Below, in pieces: positions 1 to 9,311 of a DNA stretch of 55,373 nt. The notes beneath the pieces are model-generated. The model had not been told where the DNA came from and searched no databases. It saw only the letters and a program-made list of their open reading frames with translations. Source of the stretch: Pirellulales bacterium. GTDB lineage: Bacteria; Planctomycetota; Planctomycetia; Pirellulales; UBA1268. The position numbers were made by a program, and so were the translations under genes. Where the stretch lies: NCBI GenBank assembly GCA_018401745.1, contig JAGYJY010000025.1, forward strand, positions 1-55,373. Reading direction: 5' to 3'. Position 1 is the stretch's first letter. Each line of letters begins with the position of its first letter.

Positions 1-192
1 CAATGGCACTTCTGCAGCGGTCTTCCGGCTGACCGACTGCCCTTGAGCAGCGAGATTGGGCGTGTCGGCCGTCCGGTGTCGGTTCACCACAACGCCGCGC
101 ATCCCCCTGGCGGTGGCGTTGTTCTCGTGTCGGCGCAGACCGCGTCCCAGTTTGCCGTTCCCGGGGCTTCGGCGGCTTGCGGCCGCTCCCGC

Positions 193-450
193 TCAGACGC
201 TGTGGATATCGATCACGGGCAGTTCGTCGGGCGCGGCTTGAAAGACGTCGCGATCGTCATGGGCCTGCACGAGCTCGCCCCAGTCGGTGGGCGGGCCGCG
301 GGCGGGCGAGACGGGCGGAGGCTCGAGCGGTTCGCCGAGGTGCGTGAGGATCTTCCGGATCGCCCCTGGTTCCGTGATAAACGCGATCAGCCGGATGTCG
401 CCGCCGCACGCTGGGCACTCGAGCGGAAACTCCTCCCAAAGTAAACATCA
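193..450 (-). pseudogene. IS91-like transposase, C-terminal remnant
   Basis: An open frame without a start codon reads on the minus strand to a TGA at 195-193. It contains the segment LECPACGGDIRLIAFI followed by ITEPGAIRKILTHLGEP and a proline-rich PPPVSPARGPP tail, which is the usual C-terminal end (CxxCGG zinc-ribbon-like motif, then a KIL.HLG helix) of IS91-type Y2 transposases. An in-frame TGA lies just upstream of the codons for LWEEF, so only about 84 residues remain and the catalytic part is gone. It is therefore a dead remnant. The family is recognised from the motif pattern only; the exact IS group is uncertain. Confidence 0.7.
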
Positions 451-573
451 GTACACTCTCCGCGGGACAGGGCGGTTCGCCATCAGCCGATTGCAAGGCT
501 CGGAGGCCGAGCAAACGAAGCGGGGGCATCTCGAGCACCGGCTGCGATTACTGTGCACGGCCGCCCTTCGCGC

Positions 574-645
574 TGGAACGGCTCCGCTCGAGCCGCCGCC
601 CGTCTCGCCGGCCCATGGCCCGCTACCATGGCCGACGGCCGATCA
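574..645 (+). pseudogene. Second, inverted scrap of the same transposase tail
   Basis: On the plus strand a short stretch reads APLEPPPVSPAHGPLPWP, nearly the same as the PLEPPPVSPARGPP tail of the remnant on the minus strand about 130 bp away. The two scraps point in opposite directions, as expected after an inverted insertion or rearrangement of the same element. Nothing else of the transposase is recognisable here. The match is short, so this is a weak call. Confidence 0.4.
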
Positions 646-1239
646 GGGCCTCAGGCGACTCGGCAACCCTCGAAGCAACCGCGGCCTAGAATCGCCTCAC
701 AGAGGCCCAGGGGCATGGCTGCCTGTTCATGGGTGGCAATCTGTGCAGGCAGGCTTGTGTTTTCAAAGTTGCGCAGGCGTTGCGCAAAAAAACACCACGC
801 TTTTCCGAGGCGTTTTGGCACTTCTCACTGATTTCGAGTCAGACCGCTGGCCAATTCGCTTGCCCTCCGTGTCGGTCGACATCCGAAGTTTAGCACCCAG
901 TGTTTGCGGAGAAAACAGGGCTGATCTTCGGCCCTCAGCGAGCTGCGTTTGGCCAAGCGTTGTGCGGCAAACGCTCTCGGCCGCGGCGTGGCAGCGGGGC
1001 GGCTCACGCCCTCCCGACGTGGTTCGGGGCCTGCCAGCCAGCACAGAGGCCGAACTCGTCCCGACCGGCCGCCTGCAACGCCTGTGCCGCAGGCGCCCGC
1101 CGTAGCGGCGACGCCGGTTCTGACGATGCCGACGAGGCTGAGCGACCACGGTGCGGATCGTTCGCCCGCCTGCCGATTCTGCAAGGGTGGCGATGACGGG
1201 GCGCCGGCCGGCCGCCCCATCGACCACAGGGAGAACCTG
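646..1239. other. Non-coding stretch, probably IS-derived
   Basis: No convincing gene was found in these roughly 600 bp. Open frames exist on both strands but have no recognisable protein character and overlap each other. An AT-richer part around 770-900 contains a short A-run (786-792). Given the flanking transposase scraps it is probably decayed mobile-element sequence. Confidence 0.4.
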
Positions 1240-1533
1240 ATGGAAAAGAACACGTGGCGGCTCGTCAGCCAAAACCGGGACGGCGATCTTGTCATCCACG
1301 ACTACGACTCACCAGAACCAATCCTGCGAGCCCATATGCAGATCGGCATTGACGACTGCTCGACCGATCTCGACCTCCGCGGTGCCCCCGTTTTTCGGCA
1401 TCTCGTCGGCCCGATGCCCGAAGGGAAGACCGTGGTACGCTACGAGACGCCGGAGGTCTTTGAGGTGCTCACCCGTGAGTGGTCGATGCCCCGGCCCAAG
1501 AGGTCGCGTCGCAGTCGCTCCCGCTCCTCGTGA
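1240..1533 (+). CDS. Small conserved-looking hypothetical protein (97 aa)
   Basis: A 97-residue acidic protein beginning MEKNTWRLVSQNRDGDLVIH and ending in a basic RPKRSRRSRSRSS tail. The reading frame is open further upstream, but the ATG at 1240 follows a GGGAGAA ribosome-binding-like stretch and marks the point where the composition becomes protein-like (balanced hydrophobic and acidic residues, GC third positions). No signal peptide or membrane segment is visible. I do not recognise the family. It lies 66 bp before the HIT gene in the same direction, so they may be co-transcribed. Confidence 0.6.
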   Translation: MEKNTWRLVSQNRDGDLVIHDYDSPEPILRAHMQIGIDDCSTDLDLRGAPVFRHLVGPMPEGKTVVRYETPEVFEVLTREWSMPRPKRSRRSRSRSS

Positions 1534-1941
<408 letters not shown>

Positions 1942-2078
1942 CGGGCGGTGGCAACAGCCATCCATGGCTTTTTCCACTCGAGAGACGCCCTGAAAAGTGG
2001 AGGCTGGGGGTCGCCAGTGGCTGCTCCTTGCGGCGGCAGACCTGTCCCACCGTCTGCTCGCGCGGCCGAGCGGGAGGA

Positions 2079-5000
2079 TCACTGCCACCACTGGCGAAGG
2101 CGGTCGAACATCCCTGTTCGCTCGTGCTGCCGGCTGCCCTCAGCGGCGGCGGCAGCCCGCTGCCGATCGCCTTCTTCGGCCGCAATCGCCACAGCCTGCT
2201 CGTCGATGTGGGCCTCAAGAAACCGCGGCCAGTGGCTGTCGAGCTCGATCACGCTTCCACCGAGGTCGCCCGCGTTGAGCTGATGGTCAATCAGGGCCAG
2301 CATTTTGGAGAGCTGCACCCGCTGATCTTCATCAAACGCCAGGTCATAGACGCGAACCTCATCGACGCAGACCTTGCCCGGCCCCAGCAGATCGAGCCTG
2401 ACACGCAGCGACTCAAGCCCTTGCGTCGGCAGGTCGTCGACCTGCAAGACGATCTGCGACCACTCTGAGGAGAGCGGCATGGCCGCCTCGCCCTGGCCCA
2501 CCGGCGCGAATCGATAGTATTCCTGCCTCCCTTGGAGCCCCTCCACGGCGATCCGTAGCGGCGGCTGTGGATTGCCCTCTTCGATCCGCAGCCACACCGC
2601 CACACTCAGCCGGCCGGTCGTTGGCGGGGCAAAAGGATTGCTGCGCAGCGTTGAAAGCCCGTGCGGCGAGGCAAACTGCACGGCCTGCGGATTGTCGTCG
2701 GCATCGCTTCCGCGGTGTCCTTCAACCGCCGTCAGCGTGCCCCGGCTTTTTTCCACCAGTTCCCAGCCCGGCACCGCCCGCCGCACGATCGGGAGTTCGA
2801 AATCTGGGTTGTCGAGCGACTCCAAGGCAACGGGATAGTCGAGCACGCTTCGCCGCTCGCGAAGCCTCTGCAGCCGCTGCGTCACAGCAGCCGGGAGATC
2901 TCCGGCAAACGCCACTTCAGCGGTGGTGATCTTGGCCGACTCCACAAGCCGCACAGCCCGCAGCCCCCAGGGCTCCAGCGGCACTTCCACAACACCGTTG
3001 TCGACCGGCAGCAGCTCTCCGCTGGCCGCATCGACCGCCGAACTGCCCGCAGTGCTGACGTGCAGTTTTGCCACACAGGCAACAGGCGATGCGTTGACCA
3101 CACTTGCCACCACAGCACCAGACTCCGTGGCACTGCGAACCACCAGCGGCCTCGCCACCGACGCCACCGCCCGCATCCCATGGGCTGGCAGCATGGCCAC
3201 ACTTTTTAGAGCAGCCTGCCGCGCGGCATGCCCGCCACCTGCGAAGAGCGCGCCATCGATGATCACCTCGACATCATTGCCAGCAAGGGGACCGCTCATC
3301 GCTTCACTGGCTTCGCCATCGCTGGCGACCGCATGCACCATCGCCACCGCTTCGCCGTCGCCGTTGACCGCCGAGAAGGGAGCCGCCCGCAGCACGGCCC
3401 CGAGAGCAACCTCGCTGGGCTGTTCCAGATGCAGGCCGCCGAGCCGCTGAGCCAGAGACGTGTCGGCTGCCAGCCGCGGCGACCGATTGGCTGCCCGCAG
3501 GGTGCTTTCCGCCACCAGCTCCACCGTGCCCCCATGGACCTGCGGCCGCACAAACACAAGCTGCGGGTGTGCGGTGATCAGCTCCACATCAAACCCGATT
3601 TCCCGCAGCAGCCCCTGATCGCCGCTGGTGGCGGTCAGCCGAGGTCGGAAACGCTTGGCGAGCGGTCCCTCGGAAAACAGCGTTGTGGGCACAATCTGGA
3701 GGTCGAGTGCGCCTGCCTGTGAAGCCACCGCGTCAGCGAGCCGGCGATGGAAGGCGGCCACCTGCTCACACCGCCACTCCAGCCAGGCACCCTTGTAAGC
3801 GGCGGAGACGAGGGCGGCCCGTTCCGCAAACCGGCCGCTGCCTGTCATCGGCATCTCCACACCGGTGTCGGACATGAAGCGGCCGATCGTGGCGTCGTCG
3901 AGCCCCCAGGCCACGCCCGGAAGATGCAGCCAGCCGTCGTGCGGACAGTTGAGCGCGATTCCCCGCACCGCCGGCCGGTCAGCCACCCGCCGCGCGAGAT
4001 CAATCACCAGCTGTTCGATCGCATCCTGCACTCTCGGATCGAGCACGTTGTAGCAGACCACCTGCTCATCGCCGGCCGGCGGTTCGCCATCACCGCCCAC
4101 ACACTCGATCCCCACGGCAAGGCTGCCTCCCCGCAGCCGCAGGGCCTCGAGAGGCTCCAGAGGCCCCCGGCACTCAATCGCAGGCACCAGTTCCAGCCCG
4201 TCGCGGCCAAACACCCGGCAGAGAAGCTCGAGCACATCCATGGCGGCAGCGTGCTTCCCCGGCTGAGCGACCTTGCCGTTGTCCCAGCGGCTTCCGCCGC
4301 TGTGCACCTGCGACGGCCAGAGGGGCGTGCCATCGGCGTAGACCGCTACCATCGCACCGGCAGCCGCCCGGTGCTTGACGAGTTCGGCCATCCGCTCAAC
4401 AGCACCGGAAAACATGGTCCAGTCGTCCGCTGGCCGGCCAGTCTCAGCATCAACCCCCGCCGTCACGCCAAAGCGGTCAAAGTCGGGCTTGGGCAGCAGG
4501 CCGAGGACGCGTTTGCGAGCCGGGCCTGGCGTGGGCATGGTCGAGGCGGGCAGCCGCGACGGGCCGGCGAGCACCCGCATGCGGCCGAGCATCACCTCCT
4601 GACGGGGCGAGAGGTTCAGCAGCACCACCATGGGCGTCTTTGTCCGCGGCCAAAACACCTGCTGATAACGGCTCACCTCGGCAGCCTCGCCGAAGCCCGT
4701 TTTCCGCGAGGTAAAACCGCCGGCCCACACGACGCGATCCACCACGCCAAACGCATTCGGCTCCAGCACGCACACACCGACCTTCGCCTCTTGGTCGGTG
4801 GGATAGTCGATCTCGAGAAGGTGCGGCATACCGGGCGTGGCACCGGGCACCACGATGGCTTCCCAGGCTGGGTTGTCGCTGCCTGAGGACGGTGGCAGCT
4901 CAAGCATCATGCCCAGGGAATGCTTGGCCGGCATCCCATGCCCACCGGGCAAGGGGCCGCTGAAGCGAGGAAAAAACGCCTCGATCGATCGTGAGCCTGC

Positions 5001-6197
5001 GTCGCTGCCCCCAGGCAGCACGTCCCCCGCGTCTGCGTCTCGGTCGCCAAAACCTGGAATCCGACCGATCCCTGGCAGCTTCGTGGTCAGTGATCCCATC
5101 GACGAAAGGTCGATGGAGGGCACCGCGGGCAACGGCACCGACGGCATCGCGGGGATGCCCGAGAGCCGTCGCAGCCGATCGAAGAGCCGAGGGCTGCCGG
5201 CATCAAACTCATAGAGGGTTTCCCACGCCTCTGCTTCCGGGCTCGCTGCGGGCCGCCGGCCGACCGCCACAAGCTGCAGCCGGCGAGTTGCCAGAGGCCG
5301 CGCCCACCGCAGCCCACCAGACTCGAGCACACTCAGCTCCAGCTCATACACCCCCTCCGCATCGGGCAGGGGCACCTCGCAGGCAATCATCTGATAGCTC
5401 CGCAGCACGCGACCATCGGCCGCGGCAACATCGCGCTCCTCGTCGTCGAGCAGGGCGTGGGTCTGGGAGTGGATCGCCTTGCCATCCTGCGGACGCAGCA
5501 GCGCCACCTGCAGCTCCCGCCGCGTTCCGCTCTGGCTCCGCACCGGCAGCGTTGCCTCGATCGAGAGCGACAGGATTTCGCCCGCGTGGCGAACCGCCGA
5601 TGCGTCAGGCCCTTCGCCCCGAAACGACACGCGGAGATCGTCACCGTCGGCCCATGCCACCGACAGGCGATTGCCGTCGCGATCGATCGCCTGCTGCCGA
5701 CCCTTGAGGAGAAACTGCACGACCGGCTCATCCAGCCGCGTCGAAAACGGGCCGTCGGTTCCTTCGAGTTCTACAATCAGCCGGCAGTGATGCCAGTCGG
5801 CCACGGTGATGTCGAAGCCGTCAAAGTCGCGAGGCGGCGTCTGGCCAAACTCCACCGCTGTGCGGTCGATCCGCAGGCCCAGCTGGGGGTCGGCATCGCC
5901 GCAGAGCGACGCGACATGCACGATCTCGCCGCAGTTGTCGGCGGCTCCGTCGTCGGGCACGAGCCGGATCGCCCCTCGCCAGCTGCGGTCAAGGCCGCCA
6001 CCCCACGCGACGCGGAGGGTGACCGGCGGCGGCGGAGCGCGGCGTTGCGGCTGCCGGGCCGCCTGCGAAAAAACGCTCTCGGCGGCCGAGCAGCAGGCCG
6101 TGCCACCGAGCCCCTGCAGACACAGCAACAGCCCCACAAGCACCACACGCGCTCGCGGGAAGCAGCAGGACCAGATCGTGGCGGGCGGGACGGTCAT
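2079..6197 (-). CDS. Large secreted protein with a glycosidase-like TIM-barrel region
   Basis: A 1372-residue exported protein. The frame is open to 6494, but the ATG at 6197 starts a credible signal sequence (hydrophobic stretch about residues 16-34, then Ala-Xaa-Ala-like CCSAAES), whereas codons upstream are antisense to the next gene. Residues about 55-320 look like beta-sandwich domains, followed by a Pro/Gly-rich linker (345-425). Residues about 565-850 carry patterns seen in GH-like barrels, for example a strand ending in VAVYADGTPLWPS, LELVPAIEC and VRGIALNCPHDGWLH. A final region about 1190-1330 (DNPDFELPIVRRAVPGWE) resembles a carbohydrate-binding jelly roll. A planctomycetal giant secreted protein, possibly polysaccharide-related. 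I see no catalytic pair that I can assign, so the function is inference only. Confidence 0.7.
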   Translation of the reverse strand: MTVPPATIWSCCFPRARVVLVGLLLCLQGLGGTACCSAAESVFSQAARQPQRRAPPPPVTLRVAWGGGLDRSWRGAIRLVPDDGAADNCGEIVHVASLCGDADPQLGLRIDRTAVEFGQTPPRDFDGFDITVADWHHCRLIVELEGTDGPFSTRLDEPVVQFLLKGRQQAIDRDGNRLSVAWADGDDLRVSFRGEGPDASAVRHAGEILSLSIEATLPVRSQSGTRRELQVALLRPQDGKAIHSQTHALLDDEERDVAAADGRVLRSYQMIACEVPLPDAEGVYELELSVLESGGLRWARPLATRRLQLVAVGRRPAASPEAEAWETLYEFDAGSPRLFDRLRRLSGIPAMPSVPLPAVPSIDLSSMGSLTTKLPGIGRIPGFGDRDADAGDVLPGGSDAGSRSIEAFFPRFSGPLPGGHGMPAKHSLGMMLELPPSSGSDNPAWEAIVVPGATPGMPHLLEIDYPTDQEAKVGVCVLEPNAFGVVDRVVWAGGFTSRKTGFGEAAEVSRYQQVFWPRTKTPMVVLLNLSPRQEVMLGRMRVLAGPSRLPASTMPTPGPARKRVLGLLPKPDFDRFGVTAGVDAETGRPADDWTMFSGAVERMAELVKHRAAAGAMVAVYADGTPLWPSQVHSGGSRWDNGKVAQPGKHAAAMDVLELLCRVFGRDGLELVPAIECRGPLEPLEALRLRGGSLAVGIECVGGDGEPPAGDEQVVCYNVLDPRVQDAIEQLVIDLARRVADRPAVRGIALNCPHDGWLHLPGVAWGLDDATIGRFMSDTGVEMPMTGSGRFAERAALVSAAYKGAWLEWRCEQVAAFHRRLADAVASQAGALDLQIVPTTLFSEGPLAKRFRPRLTATSGDQGLLREIGFDVELITAHPQLVFVRPQVHGGTVELVAESTLRAANRSPRLAADTSLAQRLGGLHLEQPSEVALGAVLRAAPFSAVNGDGEAVAMVHAVASDGEASEAMSGPLAGNDVEVIIDGALFAGGGHAARQAALKSVAMLPAHGMRAVASVARPLVVRSATESGAVVASVVNASPVACVAKLHVSTAGSSAVDAASGELLPVDNGVVEVPLEPWGLRAVRLVESAKITTAEVAFAGDLPAAVTQRLQRLRERRSVLDYPVALESLDNPDFELPIVRRAVPGWELVEKSRGTLTAVEGHRGSDADDNPQAVQFASPHGLSTLRSNPFAPPTTGRLSVAVWLRIEEGNPQPPLRIAVEGLQGRQEYYRFAPVGQGEAAMPLSSEWSQIVLQVDDLPTQGLESLRVRLDLLGPGKVCVDEVRVYDLAFDEDQRVQLSKMLALIDHQLNAGDLGGSVIELDSHWPRFLEAHIDEQAVAIAAEEGDRQRAAAAAEGSRQHERTGMFDRLRQWWQ

Positions 6198-6315
6198 CGC
6201 GATGCGACGGCTGGAGGGATTCCCGAACAACGGCCGCACGGGGCCGCAGGCGGGGGCGGGATGGTAGCGATCCCGAGCGGCTGCCACAAAGCCGCTTTTC
6301 AGCCCAAAAGAAGCG

Positions 6316-7514
6316 TTACGGACTGCTTTCGCGTGAGTTTTCCAGCCCAACCGCGGCGGTGAGCTGCTCATGCAGTTCGTCCACGACAGTGCTGCAGCGG
6401 TCTGCCACGTCGCACTGTTCGAAGAAATCGTCGGGCTTGGCAAACAGCCTCGGCTCCCCAGCCCCCCCATCCCTGCCTGCCGCCGGCCGCTCAACCACCA
6501 TCCGCCAATGCTTCGTCACCAGCGAAACACCTCGAGGCGTGGTGCTGATCACCTGCTCGCGCGGCGTGCACCCCCACCGGCTCACAAGCTCAGCAAGCTG
6601 CGACCGCGGCCGGGAAGCCTCATGGTCAGCCAGGCTCTCAGCAAGAAACGCCCCCAGATCCTCTGCCGCCAGGAGCCCGCCATACCGCTGGCCAGCCATG
6701 CGGCCGCGAGCGTCGGCAATGATCACAGGCATCTGCACAAGATCGCCATACGGCAGCAGCGGCGGACTCCCCGCTGAGGGAATGCCGAGATCGCCATGCA
6801 GCCCCATCGGCATGCCGCGGAGCCCGGCCACCACCACCGTCCACGGCTCTCCGCCAAGGCCATCGAGAATCTCCAGCAGGAAGCCGAGCATGCGATCCGC
6901 GAGCATCAGCTGCCCGGCGAATGCCTGCCGAATGCCGAGGATGCGGTCAGGGTCTTCATCCGCGGCCACCACGCAGCTGGGAATCGACGCCGACCGCGGC
7001 GGCTCGGGATCTTCCTCGTCTCCCAGGCTGTCGCGAAACGCAAGCGGCGCGTCCCAGGCCACCCCAAGACTGCCGGCATGGCACCACAGGCAGCAGGGCT
7101 CATCGGCCACGGCGGGCACCGCTTCGGCAATGGCGGCGAAGAGCTCGCCCAGGGCCGTTTCGCTCTCCTCATCGCCACATCGCTCAGCCGGTTCGGCCGG
7201 CTCCTCGACCACGTCGCGAAACCGGCGGCCAAGCGGCCCTCGAGCCACGGCCGGCGCGTCTGTCACCAGCAGCGAAGCCAGCGTCGGCAGGTCATCAAGC
7301 CGCTCGCACACCGGCCCCAGGACAGCCTGCAGCGTGGCGGCGAGGTCATCACCGGGGCCATCATCGCGTCCAAAACAACGCCCCGGGCTGCCAAGGCGTC
7401 GAAAGCCGGGGTGGCCAGCCAGGTCGTGCCCCAGGTGGTGAGCATCCAGGCGGGCAGCCAGTCGAAGGTCACGACGGCCAGCCGGCTGGGCAGAGAAGGC
7501 TGAGAGCTGGTCAT
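6316..7514 (-). CDS. Sulfatase/alkaline-phosphatase-fold protein, split by a frameshift
   Basis: The N-terminus (ATG at 7514) reads LAVVTFDWLPAWMLTTWGTT then WLATPAFDALAARGVVLDAMMA, the typical opening of sulfatase-fold enzymes (TxDxLR..LGCYG....TPNLDRLAxxGV). The rest (DDLAATLQAVLGPVCERLDD to 6316) is in another frame. Restoring one C in the run complementary to 7354-7357 joins them as MMAPGDDLAATLQ. The C-terminal half has WTVVVAGLRGMPMGLHGDLG and VQMPVIIADARGR, which match the late sulfatase SDHGxxLGEHG and RVPLII segments. The Cys/Ser of the CxPSR maturation motif and the metal-binding DH pair are not seen, so it may be a non-catalytic relative. About 400 residues when joined. No signal peptide is seen. 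Its start lies 135 bp from a divergent gene. Confidence 0.6.
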
Positions 7515-7649
7515 GGCAAGCGTGGCGACACGCCCCGTGTACGGGCAAAGGAAGAGCGTAAAAAGGGCGGCCGCGGCCGTTTCCTGACGATGCCTCAGAG
7601 GCTATCGTAGGGGCCATTCTTCTCCATGTGATCACCAGGAAATTTGCCG

Positions 7650-8603
7650 ATGACACGCTCCGCCGCCCTCTCGTTGCCGACAGCATCCCGTCTCATGCCT
7701 GCCATGCCCCGCCGTGGCTTCCTTGGTGCCGTTGGCCAGGGGCTCGCTGCCTGCGGGCTTGCCAGCCTCGGATCCACGAGCGTTCGCGGTGCCGAATCAG
7801 CACTTTTTGAGATTTCTCTGGCGGAGTGGTCGCTGCACAAAACCCTGTTTGCTGGAACGCTCGACAACCTCGACTTCCCCCGCGTGGCCAAGGAGCGGTT
7901 TGGCATCCATGCCGTCGAATACGTCAATCAGTTTTTCAAGGATAAGGCCAAAGACGCCGCCTACCTCGGTGAACTTGCCAAGCGTGCCGACGACGTCGGG
8001 GTGAAGAATGTCCTGATCATGTGCGACGGGCTCGGCAACCTCGGCGATCCCGATGATGCCGCTCGCACCCAGGCGATTGAAAATCACTTCCCCTGGGTGG
8101 AGGCCGCCAAGCGACTCGGCTGCCACTCGATTCGGGTCAACGCCGCGAGCAAGGGCTCCTTCGACGAGCAGCAGAAGCTCGCTGCCGACGGCCTGGCCCG
8201 GCTGAGCGACTATGCGAAGCAGCTCGAGATCTCCGTCATCGTGGAAAACCACGGCGGCCTCTCCAGCAACGGCGAGTGGCTCGCCGGCGTGATGAAGATG
8301 GTCGATCGGGCCAACTGCGGCACGCTGCCCGACTTTGGCAACTTCCACGACTACGACCGCTACAAGGGGATCGAAGAGCTGATGCCGTTTGCCAAGGGGG
8401 TCAGCGCCAAGAGCCACGACTTCGACGCTGACGGCAACGAAACCCACACCGACTACCGCAAGGCCCTGCAGCTGGTGCTCGACGCCGGCTACCGCGGCTT
8501 CGTGGGCGTTGAATATGAAGGCAGCACGCTCTCCGAAGACGATGGCATCATTGCCACCAAGAAGCTGCTCGAACGGGTTCGCGACGAGCTCGCCTCCGCC
8601 TGA
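7650..8603 (+). CDS. Tat-exported sugar phosphate isomerase/epimerase-like protein
   Basis: A 317-residue protein of the xylose isomerase-like TIM-barrel (AP endonuclease 2) superfamily. The N-terminus has [20 protein letters not shown], a twin-arginine signal with an Ala-rich core ending near VRGAES, so it is exported folded. The barrel follows: [99 protein letters not shown]. The E in VENHGG, the D in LPDFGNFH, the H in SAKSHDF and the final E match the metal-binding set of the family. The ATG at 7650 is chosen because AGGAAA lies 8-9 nt upstream; a downstream ATG at 7695 would still keep the Tat motif. Substrate unknown. Confidence 0.85.
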   Translation: MTRSAALSLPTASRLMPAMPRRGFLGAVGQGLAACGLASLGSTSVRGAESALFEISLAEWSLHKTLFAGTLDNLDFPRVAKERFGIHAVEYVNQFFKDKAKDAAYLGELAKRADDVGVKNVLIMCDGLGNLGDPDDAARTQAIENHFPWVEAAKRLGCHSIRVNAASKGSFDEQQKLAADGLARLSDYAKQLEISVIVENHGGLSSNGEWLAGVMKMVDRANCGTLPDFGNFHDYDRYKGIEELMPFAKGVSAKSHDFDADGNETHTDYRKALQLVLDAGYRGFVGVEYEGSTLSEDDGIIATKKLLERVRDELASA

Positions 8604-8668
8604 CCTCAGCATCCTCCCTTCTCCACCGCTGCGGCCGCAACGCCGTTGAAAGGACTCTCGAAACACAC

Positions 8669-9253
8669 GTGACGCGACAGACAACGACGAAGAAACCGGC
8701 AGCGAAAGCGGCTGCAGCGGAGAGCGAGCTCGATCGGCTGATGCGAAAGATTCGCATCGAGGAAACTGCGTTGGGCATGGGGGTGTTTGCCCGGCGGAAG
8801 CTGGGGGCCGACGTGGTGGTTGGTGAGATCCTCGGCGAGGTGCTCGACGAACACCCTGAAGATTCCAGCTACTGCATGGAGCTGCAGAGCGGCCGGCTGC
8901 TCGAGCCGGGACCTCCGCTGCGGTTTCTCAACCACAGCTGCGAGCCCAACTGCGAGCTCTTCTACTGGGTCGATGAAGAGAGCAATACACCCGCCGAAGA
9001 CAGGCTCTGGCTGCAGACGATCCGGCCAATCAAAGCGGACGAGGAGATGACGATCGACTACTGCTGGCCCGCCGACGCCGCCATCCGCTGCCGTTGCGAA
9101 ACGGTCTCGTGTCGCGGCTGGGTGGTCGATCCCGACGAACGCGACCAGATCGCCAGCTCGCAGCCCGAAGCCTGGGCCGATTATCTCACGGAGACGGAAG
9201 CGGTCTCGGTGAAGAAACGGCGGCCGCGTGCGGGCGGCAAAGCCGTGAAGTAG
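8669..9253 (+). CDS. SET domain protein-lysine methyltransferase
   Basis: A 194-residue protein starting at a GTG. The N-tail (residues 1-17, TTTKKPAAKAAAAESE) is Lys/Ala-rich like a histone H1 tail. The SET core follows: GMGVFARRKLGADVVVGEI (about residues 32-53), RFLNHSCEPNCELFYWVD (NHS catalytic/cofactor motif, about 88-108), EEMTIDYCW (active-site Tyr), then a complete post-SET zinc motif CRCETVSCRGWV. A KKRRPRAGGKAVK basic tail ends it. SET enzymes transfer methyl from SAM to protein lysine. The target in bacteria is unknown; a nucleoid or ribosomal protein is plausible. It lies 65 bp after the isomerase-like gene and 58 bp before the MMPL gene, both in the same direction, but a functional link is not evident. 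Confidence 0.88.
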   Translation: MTRQTTTKKPAAKAAAAESELDRLMRKIRIEETALGMGVFARRKLGADVVVGEILGEVLDEHPEDSSYCMELQSGRLLEPGPPLRFLNHSCEPNCELFYWVDEESNTPAEDRLWLQTIRPIKADEEMTIDYCWPADAAIRCRCETVSCRGWVVDPDERDQIASSQPEAWADYLTETEAVSVKKRRPRAGGKAVK

Positions 9254-9311
9254 GCTGTCAAGCGGTTGGCTCCATGGCTGGGGTCTCTCAAACGCAACCG
9301 CTCGTGGCCCC

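Noticed and set aside
6198..6494. N-terminal extension of the large secreted protein to 6494
   Set aside because: It overlaps the end of the sulfatase-like gene and would place 99 residues before a good signal peptide.
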